Assembly (NCBI GenBank): GCA_963693315.1
Contig: OY856186.1
Span: 129,563,143-129,627,142 of the forward strand
Length of the DNA: 64,000 nt
DNA from: Diogma glabrata
Lineage: Eukaryota; Arthropoda; Insecta; Diptera; Cylindrotomidae
Direction: 5' to 3'
Part shown: piece after piece, positions 11,901 to 23,835 of the stretch
Layout: the number at the start of each line of letters is the position of its first letter
Numbering within the stretch: the first letter of the stretch is position 1
Translations under genes and position numbers: made by a program
The notes under the pieces: model-generated
What the model was told of the DNA's origin: nothing
The model's input: the letters and a program-made list of their open reading frames with translations, nothing else
The model's database searches: none

Positions 11901-14416
11901 TGAACCAAAAAAAACCGTGGTATGGATAGTCAATTAAAAAAAATCTTTTGCAATGAAAATAATTCTAACAAAACCTAACTGCTTTATACTGCAAAAGAAC
12001 TACCAATAACCACCAAAGATGTGTCCTTACAAATGATTACAGAAGCTTGACAATAACAACAATGAGCAAAAAGCTTCCAAAACTGAATCTTTGCAACCAC
12101 TTCGGTCATTGTTCATTTTAAAAATATAACAAACACATTACAATATTTTCTAAATATATATTATATTTTGTAATTAATTTAAAAAATAATTACTCTAACG
12201 TCAAGTTTTCACAACAAACATTTTTGCTTACAAAACCGAAAGTTTATCTGAATCATATAAAAATTGTTAGTTTTATTTTTAAATTTAACATTTTCCATTT
12301 GTTTGTTTTAATTTTTAAACATTATTTGAATTAATTAAACAAAAATTATAATTTAGAAAATCCAAAAAAATATTTTCTATGTTATTATTTATTTAGCAAA
12401 AACTTTGAATATAAAAAGCTTAAGTTCAGCAAATAAAATAAAACATATTTTTGGTTTTTCAGTAGTAAAGTTGATTACTTGAAAGTAGCCAGTTTTCAGT
12501 TTTAGATAATTAAACAAATATAACAACTTTTTTGTTGATTATTCAAGTTTACGTTTTGAATAAAACTTTACATAAATTGTTTGCAGTTTTTTGAATGAGG
12601 AATAACTTAAAAATATATATGTAATACTAATTTCAAATGTTCTTAATATAAAGAAATTTATAATAAATGAACCTTATATTATCTATGTACATATATCTTT
12701 AAAAAAGAATGGAATAACACGCTAGCGATCTGTGATTCAACAATATCATTTATATTGTTTACTGTCAAAGTGTTTACATTATTTTTATTACAAATTCAGC
12801 TGACAAAATATTATTGAAATTTTATCACATTTTATGTCAATTAAAAGTTTTGTTGCACGAGCTGTAAATAATGTTCAATTGCGCCCCCCCCCCCCCCCCC
12901 ATTTGCGAATACGGCATGCATTTTTCTCTCCCTAGGGAACAAACCTTAACAGCAGTGATAGTTTTCATGGAAGAAAACAGAAATATTTACGATAAATTCA
13001 AACAAATGTATATTAAACAAAATACCTACTATGATGAAAATTAATATTTATAATTTTCGTTCTCATTAAATGGTTAGATTTTAGATCATAAGTAGATTAT
13101 GATAGATCATAAGTATATTATGTATATTAGTATAGTTAGATCATAAATATATTATGGTCGTGCAAAAATACTATACATATATACATCTTGTGAAAGAGCA
13201 TATCATCTCCCTCAGTGATATGAAGTCTTCAAACACACCTCGGGAGAACACATGCACTTCGTGTATTATTTTAACCAATTTTTAGCGTCTGTCAAATCGT
13301 ATTTTTTCTTTGTTTTACTCTCTGAGAAACCAAAATTTCTTCCCATAGACATTAAAAATTGTACAATTATTTGAAGTTTTTTTTCAAAATCTACAAGAAA
13401 AAAACCATAACACTAAAAGGTAGGGTTCTCGTTTCTTGCGGATGTGATCCTAAAACTTACAGGAAAAATTGCTTTTTGGTTTTTGATGCAAACCAAACAT
13501 AGTGTTTTGAAATTATGTCAATGAAAAATCAACTTGTCAATAATCAAAAAACTTTGTCGGCATATTTTCGTAACATCCGAACTAGCATTTCAACTTCTTT
13601 AAAAACACTAAACAGTCTTACCGAAACTAGCTTCCCCACCTTCATAGTTTCTTTATAACTTCTATAAGCGGTTTCTATAAAGGCCATTTGGAGAAATTTC
13701 CCCGCCTTTGACGAAGTTATGATTTCTAAAAGACTTCGGAAATAACTTCGGTATGGTCTTTTGTAAGCAGTTATGCAAGCTGAATAGAATTTATGGTTTC
13801 ACAAGTTATAGCTTCGGCAAAATGCTTATTGCTTCCGTAAAGTAGCACGTTTTAAGCAATCTTTAGAAGTCTTATAGAAGCTATTAGAACATGTGACAAA
13901 AATATTACAATATTTTTTATATATTTGCACTTTTTTAACGTAATTATTGTTATTGGCTATGTTATTATATTGTGTTTTAATTTAAGATTTTATTTTCTCT
14001 GGTCCTTCGATCGTTTGTCCCGCACGCTATCCAATCGGTTAATTTAAATGTTAAGAAACAATAAATATCTTTGATAGTAGTTACAATAACAATAGCTTCT
14101 ATAAGACTTCCATAAGACTTCCATAGAATTTAGTTTTTTAATTTAGATGTAGAAAATATAGTATAACTCAGGGGTTTACTTTTTATGGAAAAGAGTATAT
14201 GACAAGTAACTTCAATGGGTTTTTTAACGATATACGTTCTTAAAAGGTTTGTTTCTTTTTTAAGAATATTGATGTCTTTTTTCTATTTGTTTTATTAGTT
14301 CCAAGATTTTAGGTATAGCAACATTAAGGGGCTATATTTTTTCAATCATTAACTTTTAGTGTACTTACACGTTTATTTGAACAATATTTTTTTTTAAATA
14401 AAAAATTTTGTTATTG
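8952..14416. other. Long spacer, no gene supported
   Basis: AT-rich non-coding sequence. Locally distinct parts are a GC-richer patch at about 10240-10410 containing repeated CCGGATCA words, a similar patch at 10690-10910, a 17-nt C run at 12884-12900, and repeated CTTCTATAAG/CTTCGG words at about 13640-13880. None forms a recognisable gene. The short frame at 11152-11373 lacks an ATG at its start and looks random. Confidence 0.5.
12884..12900 (+). repeat. Poly(C) tract of 17 nt
   Basis: A pure C homopolymer follows GCG and precedes ATTTGCG in an otherwise AT-rich region. Its length is liable to sequencing error. Confidence 0.9.
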
Positions 14417-14430
14417 GAATAGGTCACAAC

Positions 14431-15050
14431 TAGTGATTAAACAATTGAAACATTTCACTGAAACATTTCATTTGAAATGTTTCATTTCTGAAATATTTCA
14501 ACAATATATTTCATGCTTGAAATATTTCAAAAAATACTGTTTTGCAATTTTATTATTTTTTCTCTATAATTAAGCAAAGGATTTAACTTTAGTAATATTA
14601 AATATGTCAAAATTAGGGATTGCAATCCCGGGATTTTTTACTTGACGAATCCCGGGATCCCGGGATTCGGGAAGCAAAAAATCCCAGGATTGCAATCCCT
14701 AGTCGAAATTGAACGATATATCTATGAATATATATAAAACATACACTGTGTTAATTATAATATTTAAATTTCAATAAAGAGAGCCATTTAAACTGGTTGT
14801 TTATTTATTCACACATTAAGCACAATTTACTCTCAAAATTAGGCGCCTTCCATTGAAGATCAACCTTGTTCAAATTTACTCTATTCTACACTACCGCGAA
14901 CAATTTGTTTTTATATATCACTTATTTCGAGTTTATTGGCAATCCAAAATAAAACCTATACAAAACTTTTTGAAATATTTCATGAAACATTTCTGAAACA
15001 TTTCATGAAATATTTCAAAAATATAAATTTCATGAAATTTACAATCACTA
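14431..15050. mobile_element. 620 bp non-autonomous hAT element (MITE)
   Basis: The element begins TAGTGATT and ends AATCACTA, matching the hAT terminal pattern. It is bounded by a perfect 8 bp duplication, GTCACAAC (14423-14430 and 15051-15058), the hAT target length. Subterminal regions are packed with GAAATATTTC/TGAAACATTTC words in both orientations, which could be transposase binding sites. There is no coding capacity. It landed inside a LINE-tail repeat, whose sequence resumes after the right TSD (AACATGCG, then GGTGCTGATTAACGCAG). It hosts a smaller MITE at 14614-14701. Confidence 0.85.
14614..14701. mobile_element. 88 bp hAT-like miniature element
   Basis: The termini are TAGGGATTGCAATCCC and GGATTGCAATCCCTA, and the centre holds CCCGGGATCCCGGG. 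Flanks are GTCAAAAT and GTCGAAAT, an 8 bp duplication with one mismatch. Almost the whole element is one imperfect palindrome. Its CCCGGGATCCCGGG core also occurs near both ends of the hAT element at 46506-48492, so the two may share a transposase. Confidence 0.75.
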
Positions 15051-15058
15051 GTCACAAC

Positions 15059-15520
15059 AACATGCGCACTAAGGTGCTGATTAACGCAGTTAATTTTTAA
15101 AAATGTTATATAAATATAAAACAATATCAAAACAAGCAACGGTATATCACACCATCCATTTCCTGTAAATTATTTTAATAGATTGACTAAATTATGAGAC
15201 TCTGTCTCGCCTCAGGTTTTCCGGACGAGTTTGGATCTCAGAAATGTAAAGAAAATTCACGCAGGTGCCTGAGGGATCGTTTTTGATCGATTATGATCAA
15301 TGTTGATCTACGGGTCTGACGGGTCAGTCCCTGCCATTGACATATGAGTTTGTGTGAGATATCACATACCACTGGCAATGGCAGGATATGTCATTAGCCA
15401 AGATGATACCTTAGGGTCCTGGCGGACGAACTTTAATTAGTCAACGGCAGCACTTCCAGTCTTAACTGGCAGCGTTCCGTAGTGGTACCGCTCATTAGCT
15501 CTTCCGAATAATCAGACCAA
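15059..15520. repeat. Fragments of the LINE-tailed repeat
   Basis: 15059-15090 continues the tail interrupted by the hAT MITE (minus orientation). At about 15290-15460 the body block appears in the opposite orientation: TGATCTACGGG, GAGATATCACATACCACTGG, GGACGAACT. The two parts therefore come from two insertions or a rearranged copy. Confidence 0.6.
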
Positions 15521-15775
15521 CATGTAATTATGTGTGGGTTTTGTGCCTCGATTGAGGTGTTGAGCGGTGCGTCTCGGGTGCGCGCGCTGCATCAGCTGGA
15601 TTATTGGCAATTAGTTTTGTTTTGTTTTCTGCAAATTTCTCACAATTTGTTTTTCACTCATTATTTCTTCATCTTATCATGCAATATTGGCATATGTCAT
15701 ATTTTATTGAATGATAGGATCTTTTACCTAGTTATCCATTTTGAAATGAAACATAAAAAAATAAAATAAACCTTT

Positions 15776-15993
<218 letters not shown>

Positions 15994-16330
15994 TTGTATT
16001 ACCGTCTTTGTTTCTTATTGGTGGTTTCTGGCCACAAATAAAAAATCCAAGCTATAGATCAAAATATAATTTTTTATTTAAATATTTCGGTCTTTATTTG
16101 GGACCCTCCTCAGTAAATAGTCTATGTTTAAACTTATTATGAACTATTACTCAGAGTAGTACTAGTACTCAGAGTAATAGTTCATAATAAGTTTAAACAT
16201 AGACTATTTACTGAGGAGGGTCCCAAATAAGGACCGAAATATTTAAATAAAAAATTATATTTTGATCTATAGCTTGGATTTTTTATTTGTGGCCAGAAAC
16301 CACCAATAAGAAACAAAGACGGTAATACAA
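15994..16330. repeat. 337 bp near-perfect palindrome
   Basis: TTGTATTACCGTCTTTG at the left end is matched by CAAAGACGGTAATACAA at the right. The arms are about 155 bp with very few mismatches (for example GTCTTTATTT against AAATAAGGAC). The short centre is around AGTAGTACTAGTACT. (TA)n tracts flank both sides. It is either a real foldback or an assembly or inverted-duplication artefact. Confidence 0.85.
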
Positions 16331-16397
16331 TTTTATCAAAGAGATCAGTGTCAATGTACATACGAAAGTGTATACATTGAACGGAGAAAACCTAATT

Positions 16398-16538
<141 letters not shown>

Positions 16539-16959
16539 TACATATCTTTTCGTATTTTGAGATAATATTAAGATAATTTTGAGTTAATTTAGGATTAAGA
16601 AGGATATTTTTTAATTTTGACTCTTGTATTTTTTTGTTTTTTTTTTTTGTTTTTTTTTTTTTTGACTGGCCACATTCAGAAAAGTTGAAAGAACGTCATC
16701 AACTTGAACTGAAACTAGTTGCCAGAGCTTATACGCAAAAAACATATCGTGCCGTAATTAGCTCCATTTTCTTCCTTCGTGTGTAGAGCCACCCATATAT
16801 ATATATGTGGCAGTAACACCGAAAAGATATACCTAAGTCTGTAAGTGGTAAAGCATATTTGCGCAATCCACCCGTCCACAAAGCGGCACGTTTGCAGGGA
16901 CAACACATATATGAATCAATAAAAAAATCTTAAATACATGTTCAAAACATCTGCGGATT

Positions 16960-17720
16960 GAACGCTAACCATGACCACCCACGTGCAACATCATCTTGAG
17001 CACGACAAACCGAACATTCTATTCCTTACAGAAACACAAGTTTCTGAAAATTTTCTCTTTATAGAATCGCATTATCCCAAATAAAGGCTCGAATCAGCTT
17101 TCAAACTCCATCAAGGCGTATGCGCATTCATTCATGAGAGTGTTGCGTATACACGCTTTCCAAATTTTGAACTACACGGTGACGGCTTCAATACAATGGT
17201 TTTAAAAATCTGTCTTCCAGGAATTACTTCTTTTACAATAGCTTTATAGCGGTCCGCAAACAAACGTAACCCAAACTTTTTTAATTTACTGAAAAAAATT
17301 GTGGACGAGATTAGAGCAAAGTCCCCTAATTATGAAATTATCGTTACGGTGACTTCAACGTCCACAACAAATCATGGTTGGAATTCTCCAAATCGACCAA
17401 CGATGTTGACAATAATGGGAAAGCTGGCAGACATTTTTGCCGCGTCTCAGGGCCTATTCCAAATTGTTAAAAACCCGACTTTCACTCCCCGTAATGGCGG
17501 TGATAATAGTTTTCTTTTAGATCTCTATCTTATACCACAATACCAGATATTACGAGTGTCAATGTCGCGAAAGGTAGTATTGAAAATTCTGATCATTACT
17601 TAATTTCATCAGTTATCAAAACTGATTTACTTAAAACTACAGCTCCCAAACCCCGTAAAATATTTCACTACTCAAAAATGGATAAGAGTGGTCTTCAATA
17701 TTTTTTTCCATGGTTTCCCT
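16960..17720 (+). pseudogene. LINE endonuclease (APE-type) remnant
   Basis: Translated fragments spread over several frames carry the order of an APE-type endonuclease: KPNILFLTETQVSENF, then GVCAFIHESVAYTR, then SFTIA, NHGWNSPNRPT, and finally SDHYLISS, the SDH motif of the active site. Frameshifts and stops break every domain, and no reverse transcriptase follows. The style is jockey-like, but I cannot fix the clade. It would have nicked target DNA for target-primed reverse transcription. Confidence 0.65.
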
Positions 17721-17849
17721 TTCGACCGTCATTGTTTTTACATTGACAATGTAAATGTTTTTGCTCAAAACTTTACAGAAACCATCCACTTTGCTATCAA
17801 TAAATTTGTCCCTTTCTCCGTAGTAAAACCCTCACAGAAAATATGGAAG

Positions 17850-18030
17850 GGCTGAAATCTCACAACTCTGAGATATTAAGACTTCGGTCTGGGTTAAGGA
17901 TTGATATAGTTTTCGGCAAAAAACTTTTATGAGGACATAGTTTTTAGTTTTGGGCCGCGATATATATCACTGATAATTTGTTAAAGTACATGTATTTTAG
18001 GTAGATTTCATATAAAAATCTACCTATTGC
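17850..18030. repeat. Dispersed repeat with TAGGTAGATTT hairpin
   Basis: The words GACTTCGGTCTGGGTTAA, ATATAGTTTTCGG and ACTTTTATGAGGACAT recur in diverged form at 35485-35640. At the end, 17997-18027, TAGGTAGATTT pairs with AAATCTACCTA around a short loop. The same hairpin lies at 48176-48206, after another LINE fragment. Confidence 0.6.
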
Positions 18031-18110
18031 CCTGGGCTTCATCTCGGAATTGCGGAAATTTTGGTGCCAAACGACTATGAATGATAAGCGGAGATGGAAA
18101 AACAAAAACA

Positions 18111-18483
<373 letters not shown>

Positions 18484-18487
<4 letters not shown>

Positions 18488-18791
18488 TAGGTTGTGGTTA
18501 CACATAAACCAAAAAAACTATTTTATTTTTAATTAATTTTTATTTAATGATATTTGATATTTAATGATATTGAGTTGATCTTAATAACTAACTTTTAAAT
18601 ATAATTTTCCTTAAGAAGTAAATTATTTCTTAATATTAGATTTCAGTAACAATGCAAAGCTAATCATTTTATTTTATTTAAATTTTATAATAATAATTTG
18701 ACACCTCACAAACCATGGGAATGGAATGTTGTATGATAAATGATTAATGTGATTAATCAGCTTATCTCATTGTGAGACTGGTAATATAACT
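18484..18791 (-). mobile_element. Errantivirus 3' LTR
   Basis: 308 bp matching the 5' LTR at 25897-26206. In element orientation it starts AGTTATATTACC and ends at the (TA)n tract, the AGTTA...TAATT form usual for errantiviruses. It differs from the 5' LTR by one substitution near the end, one A-run indel and a replaced block of about 15-20 nt (GATATTTAATGATA here, AAACAACCTTATACA there). A G/C-rich tract, not a typical polypurine tract, abuts it at 18792-18812. Confidence 0.9.
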
Positions 18792-18866
18792 CCTCCGGGG
18801 GGTAAAGAATGGGCGTCCTCGACCATTGGTTTTATTCCCAAAGCTGCTAAATGGCTTGAAATTTTT

Positions 18867-20360
18867 TCAATGTCTGATGTTTCCTTCGCTGAAATTATTT
18901 GATTTTTCAAATTTTATTGTTGTTTTAGATGAATAGCGCTGAATACCAATATAGATGCATAATAATACTATCCCAATTGTCGAAATAGATATACTTCCTG
19001 ATAATGACCATATCCAGTTCTGGTGATCAATCTGTCTTAGATAAACATGTTTTAGTTGTTTTCGATTTTCAATGTTTCCTTGGACAATATCGTCAATATT
19101 GATACTTGAAATTAATTGACGAGTAGCTTGAATATTGTGAAATGCTCCTTGAATCTCTTTTATTTCACTTCTTATCTCGTATGACTGAAATTTCTTATTA
19201 TTGAATGAAATTGAACAGTTTGAGAATGTAATTAGGAAGTTTCCATTCAATTTTCGATTACTTGGTCCACAGTCTGAAGACAGTGTTTCATTTTTAGCGT
19301 TGTTAATTAAAAGTTTATCTTCTGCGATGAATTGCATTGTTGTATCTTTTTCTGAAGTCACATTACAATGACTCTCGGTACCCATTATCAACGGTTTAAC
19401 ACAGCTATCTTCAAATTCTTGTATATCAGCATGCTTTTGTACAAAACTTTTGTAGTTGGTAGTTGTGAATAATATCTGATTAGATTTGATAAGATGATGT
19501 GGATATTCTTTGATTAACGTATTATTAATATTTAATGGAATAATCATCATTGCTGTAGAGGTTTGCTTTTCTAGTTTTGGAATCTGTAATATGTAAAGCA
19601 GTGTCTCATCGTTTATTGCTATTTTAGGTGTGACGTATTGTAATGCTTCATCAGGTAATGAAATGTTTACGCCTTGGTTAACTAATAAATCTTTTATCAG
19701 AAGTATTTCCTTTATTGTTAAAATTTTATTACTTGTTAGCTCTGCTTTTGTCCTTATTATTGCTTCTTGAATATCTTCCAAGATGCCATTTATGGTATCG
19801 ATGTTTATAATGGTAGCGATGATTTCAATTTCAGTTAGCGCTATCTTGTTGACCATAGTTGTATTTGCTAGCGCCCTATTTACCGTTTCAGTGATCAATT
19901 GTATTCGATGGTTTATTTTATCATTCATCTGGAACTGCTGATTATTTTGACTTATTAACTCATTCATTGTGCTGTTGATAATTTCTAAATCTTGAGCGTC
20001 CGGATTACCGGCTAACCATTTCCAAGCTGACCCTAAAGCATCCCATCGTTTGTGTCTAGTATTTTTAATAGGCTTAATTTGATAAAAGTTATCATTTAAT
20101 TTTCTAGATTTTTGTTCTACAATTCTATTTAGTTCTAATCTATCATCAATTTTATTTATTATAAATTTATTTATAGTTTTTACAGTAATTTCTAAATTAG
20201 TAAGATTTATTGGGTGTATTAGTTTGATATTGCCCACTTGTAATTTACAATCATTATTTTTTATCAAAAGAATTGGATCATTATATAAATTTCTTATTTC
20301 TAATTTTTGAAATTTGTAACATTGAATTAGAACAACGAAAATTAATAATTTTGAATTCAT
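18867..20360 (-). CDS. env: Errantiviral envelope protein
   Basis: Open for 497 codons from an ATG at 20360, a full-length size for the family. The N-terminus (residues 1-15) is hydrophobic and fits a signal peptide. A furin-type site RHKR (102-105) is followed by WDALGSAWKWLAG, the usual fusion-subunit start of errantiviral Env (related to baculovirus F). A membrane anchor lies at about 455-473, with a 24-residue tail. Several N-x-S/T sites are present. Env of this family sits in the membrane of the producing cell or particle. A strong 3' splice site ends five bases before the ATG (AG at 20365-20366), so expression probably needs a spliced mRNA. This is the only undamaged gene of the element. 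Confidence 0.9.
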   Translation of the reverse strand: MNSKLLIFVVLIQCYKFQKLEIRNLYNDPILLIKNNDCKLQVGNIKLIHPINLTNLEITVKTINKFIINKIDDRLELNRIVEQKSRKLNDNFYQIKPIKNTRHKRWDALGSAWKWLAGNPDAQDLEIINSTMNELISQNNQQFQMNDKINHRIQLITETVNRALANTTMVNKIALTEIEIIATIINIDTINGILEDIQEAIIRTKAELTSNKILTIKEILLIKDLLVNQGVNISLPDEALQYVTPKIAINDETLLYILQIPKLEKQTSTAMMIIPLNINNTLIKEYPHHLIKSNQILFTTTNYKSFVQKHADIQEFEDSCVKPLIMGTESHCNVTSEKDTTMQFIAEDKLLINNAKNETLSSDCGPSNRKLNGNFLITFSNCSISFNNKKFQSYEIRSEIKEIQGAFHNIQATRQLISSINIDDIVQGNIENRKQLKHVYLRQIDHQNWIWSLSGSISISTIGIVLLCIYIGIQRYSSKTTIKFEKSNNFSEGNIRH

Positions 20361-20385
20361 TTTTCTGAAATGAAAATAAAATTTA
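20361..20385 (-). promoter_or_regulatory. Predicted splice acceptor for env mRNA
   Basis: On the minus strand the sequence TTTTATTTTCATTTCAG ends at 20365, only four bases before the env ATG. It is a pyrimidine-rich tract plus CAG. It pairs with the donor at 25419-25427. Confidence 0.65.
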
Positions 20386-21345
20386 ATTTATTGTATTTTT
20401 GACTCTTTTAATTTTGTTTTTATTTCTTTTTATATTTCTATTATTTTTAAATGTTTTAAATGTTACATCTTTAATTTTTGTTTCGATTCCTCTAGGAAGA
20501 GCTTTCGTTCTTATATTAGGTTTTATAAAAATTACTTGATTTTCTTTTAAAACTGGGGGTTCTTCTTTTCTAGAATTTTGTTTTAACATTTTATTCTTTG
20601 CTAATTCTAAATTATCGATTACATTTTTAAAAATTATGTTTGCCTGTGCATAAATTTCTTGTGGGTTAATTAAGTTAGTTTGGTTGAAGATTACCTCATT
20701 TGGCGTGAAGCCAGTAGATGAATGCACAGAATTGTTATATAGTGCCACTGATAGTTCTATGGCTTGTGGAGTATTAGAATTAGAAATTTTGTTTTTATTC
20801 GTGTTGAATATTTCGATTAAAGTGGCGTGAGTCTTTTTGATTTGACCGTTCGACTCAGAGGAAGAGGCGTATTCCAATCGAATATTTAGCCTATTCAAAT
20901 ACTCTTTAAACTGTATAGATTGAAATGTTGTTTCATGATCTGAAACTATGGTATTGGGAATACCGAAAAAGGTAAAATACTTTGTGAGTGCACCAGTAAC
21001 ATCTACTAGGTTTTTAGTATTTATAGGCAACATTTGAAGGTGCTTAGAAAATGAATCAATAATTGACAAAAAACTGACTTTATTAATACTGAAAATGTCT
21101 ATATGAACTCTTTCCAGTGGTTTTTTTGTAGTTGGTCTTGGAGAAATTTTTATATTGTAGGGCTTTCGATCATATTTATGAGCGTTGCAAATAGTACATG
21201 TGTTGACATGGCTCTTAATCTTGCTTAGTAAGTTTGGGAAAAAATATGATCTCTTGATTTGATTTTCCACTTCTTTTATACCTCTGTGTGCCCTTTCATG
21301 TTATTTAACAATGATTGCATTTTGGCGATCTATGTTTGTAACATC
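20383..21345 (-). pseudogene. pol: Errantiviral integrase, catalytic Glu replaced
   Basis: Open from about 21309 to 20383, it inserts the cDNA into the genome. The zinc-binding part shows HERAHRG and then CTIC. In the main frame (295 codons) the core has Asp in VHIDIF (residue 58) and in IVSDHETTF (111). The third acidic residue should follow SNGQI but is Lys (145), and the spacing from the second Asp is 33 intervening residues rather than 35. A TAA stop lies just upstream at about 21310 (I-V-K-stop-H), between the RT part and HERAH. The copy therefore lacks a working integrase. The C-terminus is very basic (KNNRNIKRNKNK). It follows RT and lies just before env. Confidence 0.85.
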
Positions 21346-21368
21346 TTCGACCATTCTAGTGACGAAAA

Positions 21369-23117
21369 CTAAATGACCATGTTCTGAAAAATTTTCTCTG
21401 AAAGATTGTTGGATTTTGCCATACAATTCTTCAGGAGCAAGAATTGCTGATTGTTTGCCATTATGGAAATTTTTATGAAATTAGTTATATCATCTAGCTG
21501 AAATGATTTTTTTGATATGATTATTCTTTTGAAATTTGTGAAAATATCTTCTGTGATGATTGTGTCGACATTTGAAATTTTAAAAATCAACTGATTTCTG
21601 TAATAATTTATAGGTCTTTCAGAAAAATGGATAAAATAATCTTCAGAAGTTTCTGCTGAGTGAACTGTTTCTAAATCGCTACTATCACTTGCGAGATTTG
21701 CTACAACTTCTGGCTGCTCTTGAATAGGATTAACCAAAATTTCATTAACGTTGAGTTCATTGGTTTTAGATGTAGAAGGCATTCTACTAAGTGCATCTGC
21801 TACGACGTTGGCTTTTCCTTCTTTGTATACGACATCGTATTCGTAATTTTCCAATTCAAGTCTCCATCTTAAAATTTTAGAGTTTTTTTCGGATGACTTT
21901 ATGAATGTTAAATGCTTGTGGTCAGTTATCAACGTGAATTTGTTACCGTAAAGGTATGGCTGATATTTTTTTACTGCCCATATTATTGCTAATGCCTCTT
22001 TTTCATTGACGGCATAATTTGTTTCAGTTTTATTGAGTGTTCTAGATGCAAAAGCTACCGGTCTTTCAACATTGTTCTGAGTTTGTGAGAGAACTGCACC
22101 TAAAGCAAATTCGGATGCGTCTGTTGTCAAAATAAATGGTTTGTTAAAGTCAGGGTAGGCAAGTACCTGATCGGTTGCTATTGTATTTTTTAATGTTTCA
22201 AATGATTTGATATACTCTTGATCTGTTCGATCCAATGGTATATCCTTTTTCAAATATTTCGTCATGTGCTTAGCAATTTTCGAATAATCTTTAATAAATC
22301 GTCTATAATACCCAGAAAGACCGAGAAATTGTTTAATTTCTTTTTGGTTTTTTGGTAATGGCCAATCTAAAATTTTTCTAATTTTATCTTTATTAGGTTT
22401 TACACCGTCTTGAGTTATAACGTGTCCTAAAAATTCAGTTTCGCGTTTTAAAAACTCGCATTTGTCTAGTTGGATTTTCAAATTGAATTGTGATAATCTT
22501 TTCAAAACTATGTTTAGATTATTTATGTGATTTTCAAGATTTGTTTCTACTACGATTATATCGTCTAGGTAAACATGGCAAATATTACCTAGGAGACCAT
22601 TTAATACGCCGTTCATCGCTCTTTGGAATGTAGCTGGTCCGTTTTTTAAACCAAAAGGCATTCGACAAAATTCAAAATGTCCTTTATTCGTAGAAAAAGC
22701 TGTTTTTTCTTGCGACTTGGCATCCATTGGTATCTGATGGAATCCCGATTTCAGATCTAATGTTGTAAAATATTCTGCTTTTCCTAAATTGTCTAGAATT
22801 TCTTCAATTTGAGGTATGGGAAACTTATCGTCTATTGTTTTCTCGTTTAACTTACGGTAGTCTATGACAACTCGTATCTTTCGTGTGCCAGATGCGTCTT
22901 CTTTTTTTGGGACCACCCAAATAGGTGACGAGTAAGGGCTATTGGAATTTTTTATAATACCGCTGTCAAGCATCTCTTGTACTTGATTCTCGACGTCTTG
23001 TTTAAAAGCGTGAGGATATCTATACGTTTTAGTATAAACTGGCATTTCGTCTTTTGTTTGAATTCTATGTTTAATTATGTTAGTAGTAGACAGTTTTTCG
23101 TTTTGCCGTAACAACAC
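21369..23117 (-). pseudogene. pol: Errantiviral reverse transcriptase and RNase H
   Basis: 582 open codons. Reverse transcriptase motifs appear in order: VVIDYRKLNEKT, FTTLDLKSGFHQIPM, FGLKNGPATFQRAMN, the catalytic YLDD and FLGH. A connection follows, then RNase H with TTDASEFALGAVL and TDHKHL, then NVVADALSRM. The family makes cDNA from the element RNA. The frame has no true start: it belongs to pol but is shifted relative to the protease frame (break near 23170-23185). Near 21475 the frame shifts again before the region leading to integrase. The enzymatic domains are intact, but the polyprotein is not. Confidence 0.9.
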
Positions 23118-23157
23118 TGCTTGATTTTTGTAAATAATTTTAACAAGTGCTTCTAGC

Positions 23158-23835
23158 TCATGTTTGTTTAGGTGATCGGTTCGAATTTAAACCTTTGATC
23201 GTTTCTATACTAATAATGGAATTGTTAAAGATAGGTATAGGATTTAATGTTTCGAAATTATTTATTTTTAGTTCTAATTTGGGTAAACAATTCGGCGGAT
23301 CCGGATCGTTTGTAAGAATTTTAACTACTGTTTTATTGTTTTTCGCTTTATACAGACCTGGTTGGATTGTTATATCTTTATTTAAATGACCGAATTCTGG
23401 TACAAACCAATCACCAGTTTCTTCTGTATTAAATATTACCATGTGGTTGTAAAAGTTTTCGGTTGGATAATACCGGAAAAATTTGAATTCTATATTATTT
23501 AGTGTAATGGTGTTAGACTGGTAGTCTATTTTTGCTTTAGTTTCAGCCATATATTGTGATCCTAGTATTCCATCGAAAAATCGGTGGAAGTCTAGCTCGT
23601 GATATGTCTGTATAGGCAAATTTTTACCTAATAAATTTATTTTGCTCTTTTTAATTGAGTTGTGAACTCCTAGTATGTTTTTTACGGATGTAGTTTGTAA
23701 TTCAAGTAAATTAATTGGAATTATACCAGGTTTAATAATGTTTTTATTAGCACCTGTATCTATTAAAATTTTAATTTGTTTATTTAAGTACGTGTTATTT
23801 AAGATTAGATATGGTAAGAAGTTTAGCCTTCCGCG
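23158..23835 (-). pseudogene. pol: Errantiviral protease region
   Basis: The pol frame opens next to the end of gag. It carries ILIDTGANKNIIKPG (the DTG aspartyl protease site), then ILGVHNSIKKS and FFDGILGSQYM, a typical retropepsin flap-to-C-terminus order. There is no ATG; translation would enter by -1 shift from gag, and the frame relation (gag to pol = -1) fits. It ends in a stop at 23158, because the reverse transcriptase continues in another frame; that break is a lesion. Confidence 0.8.
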
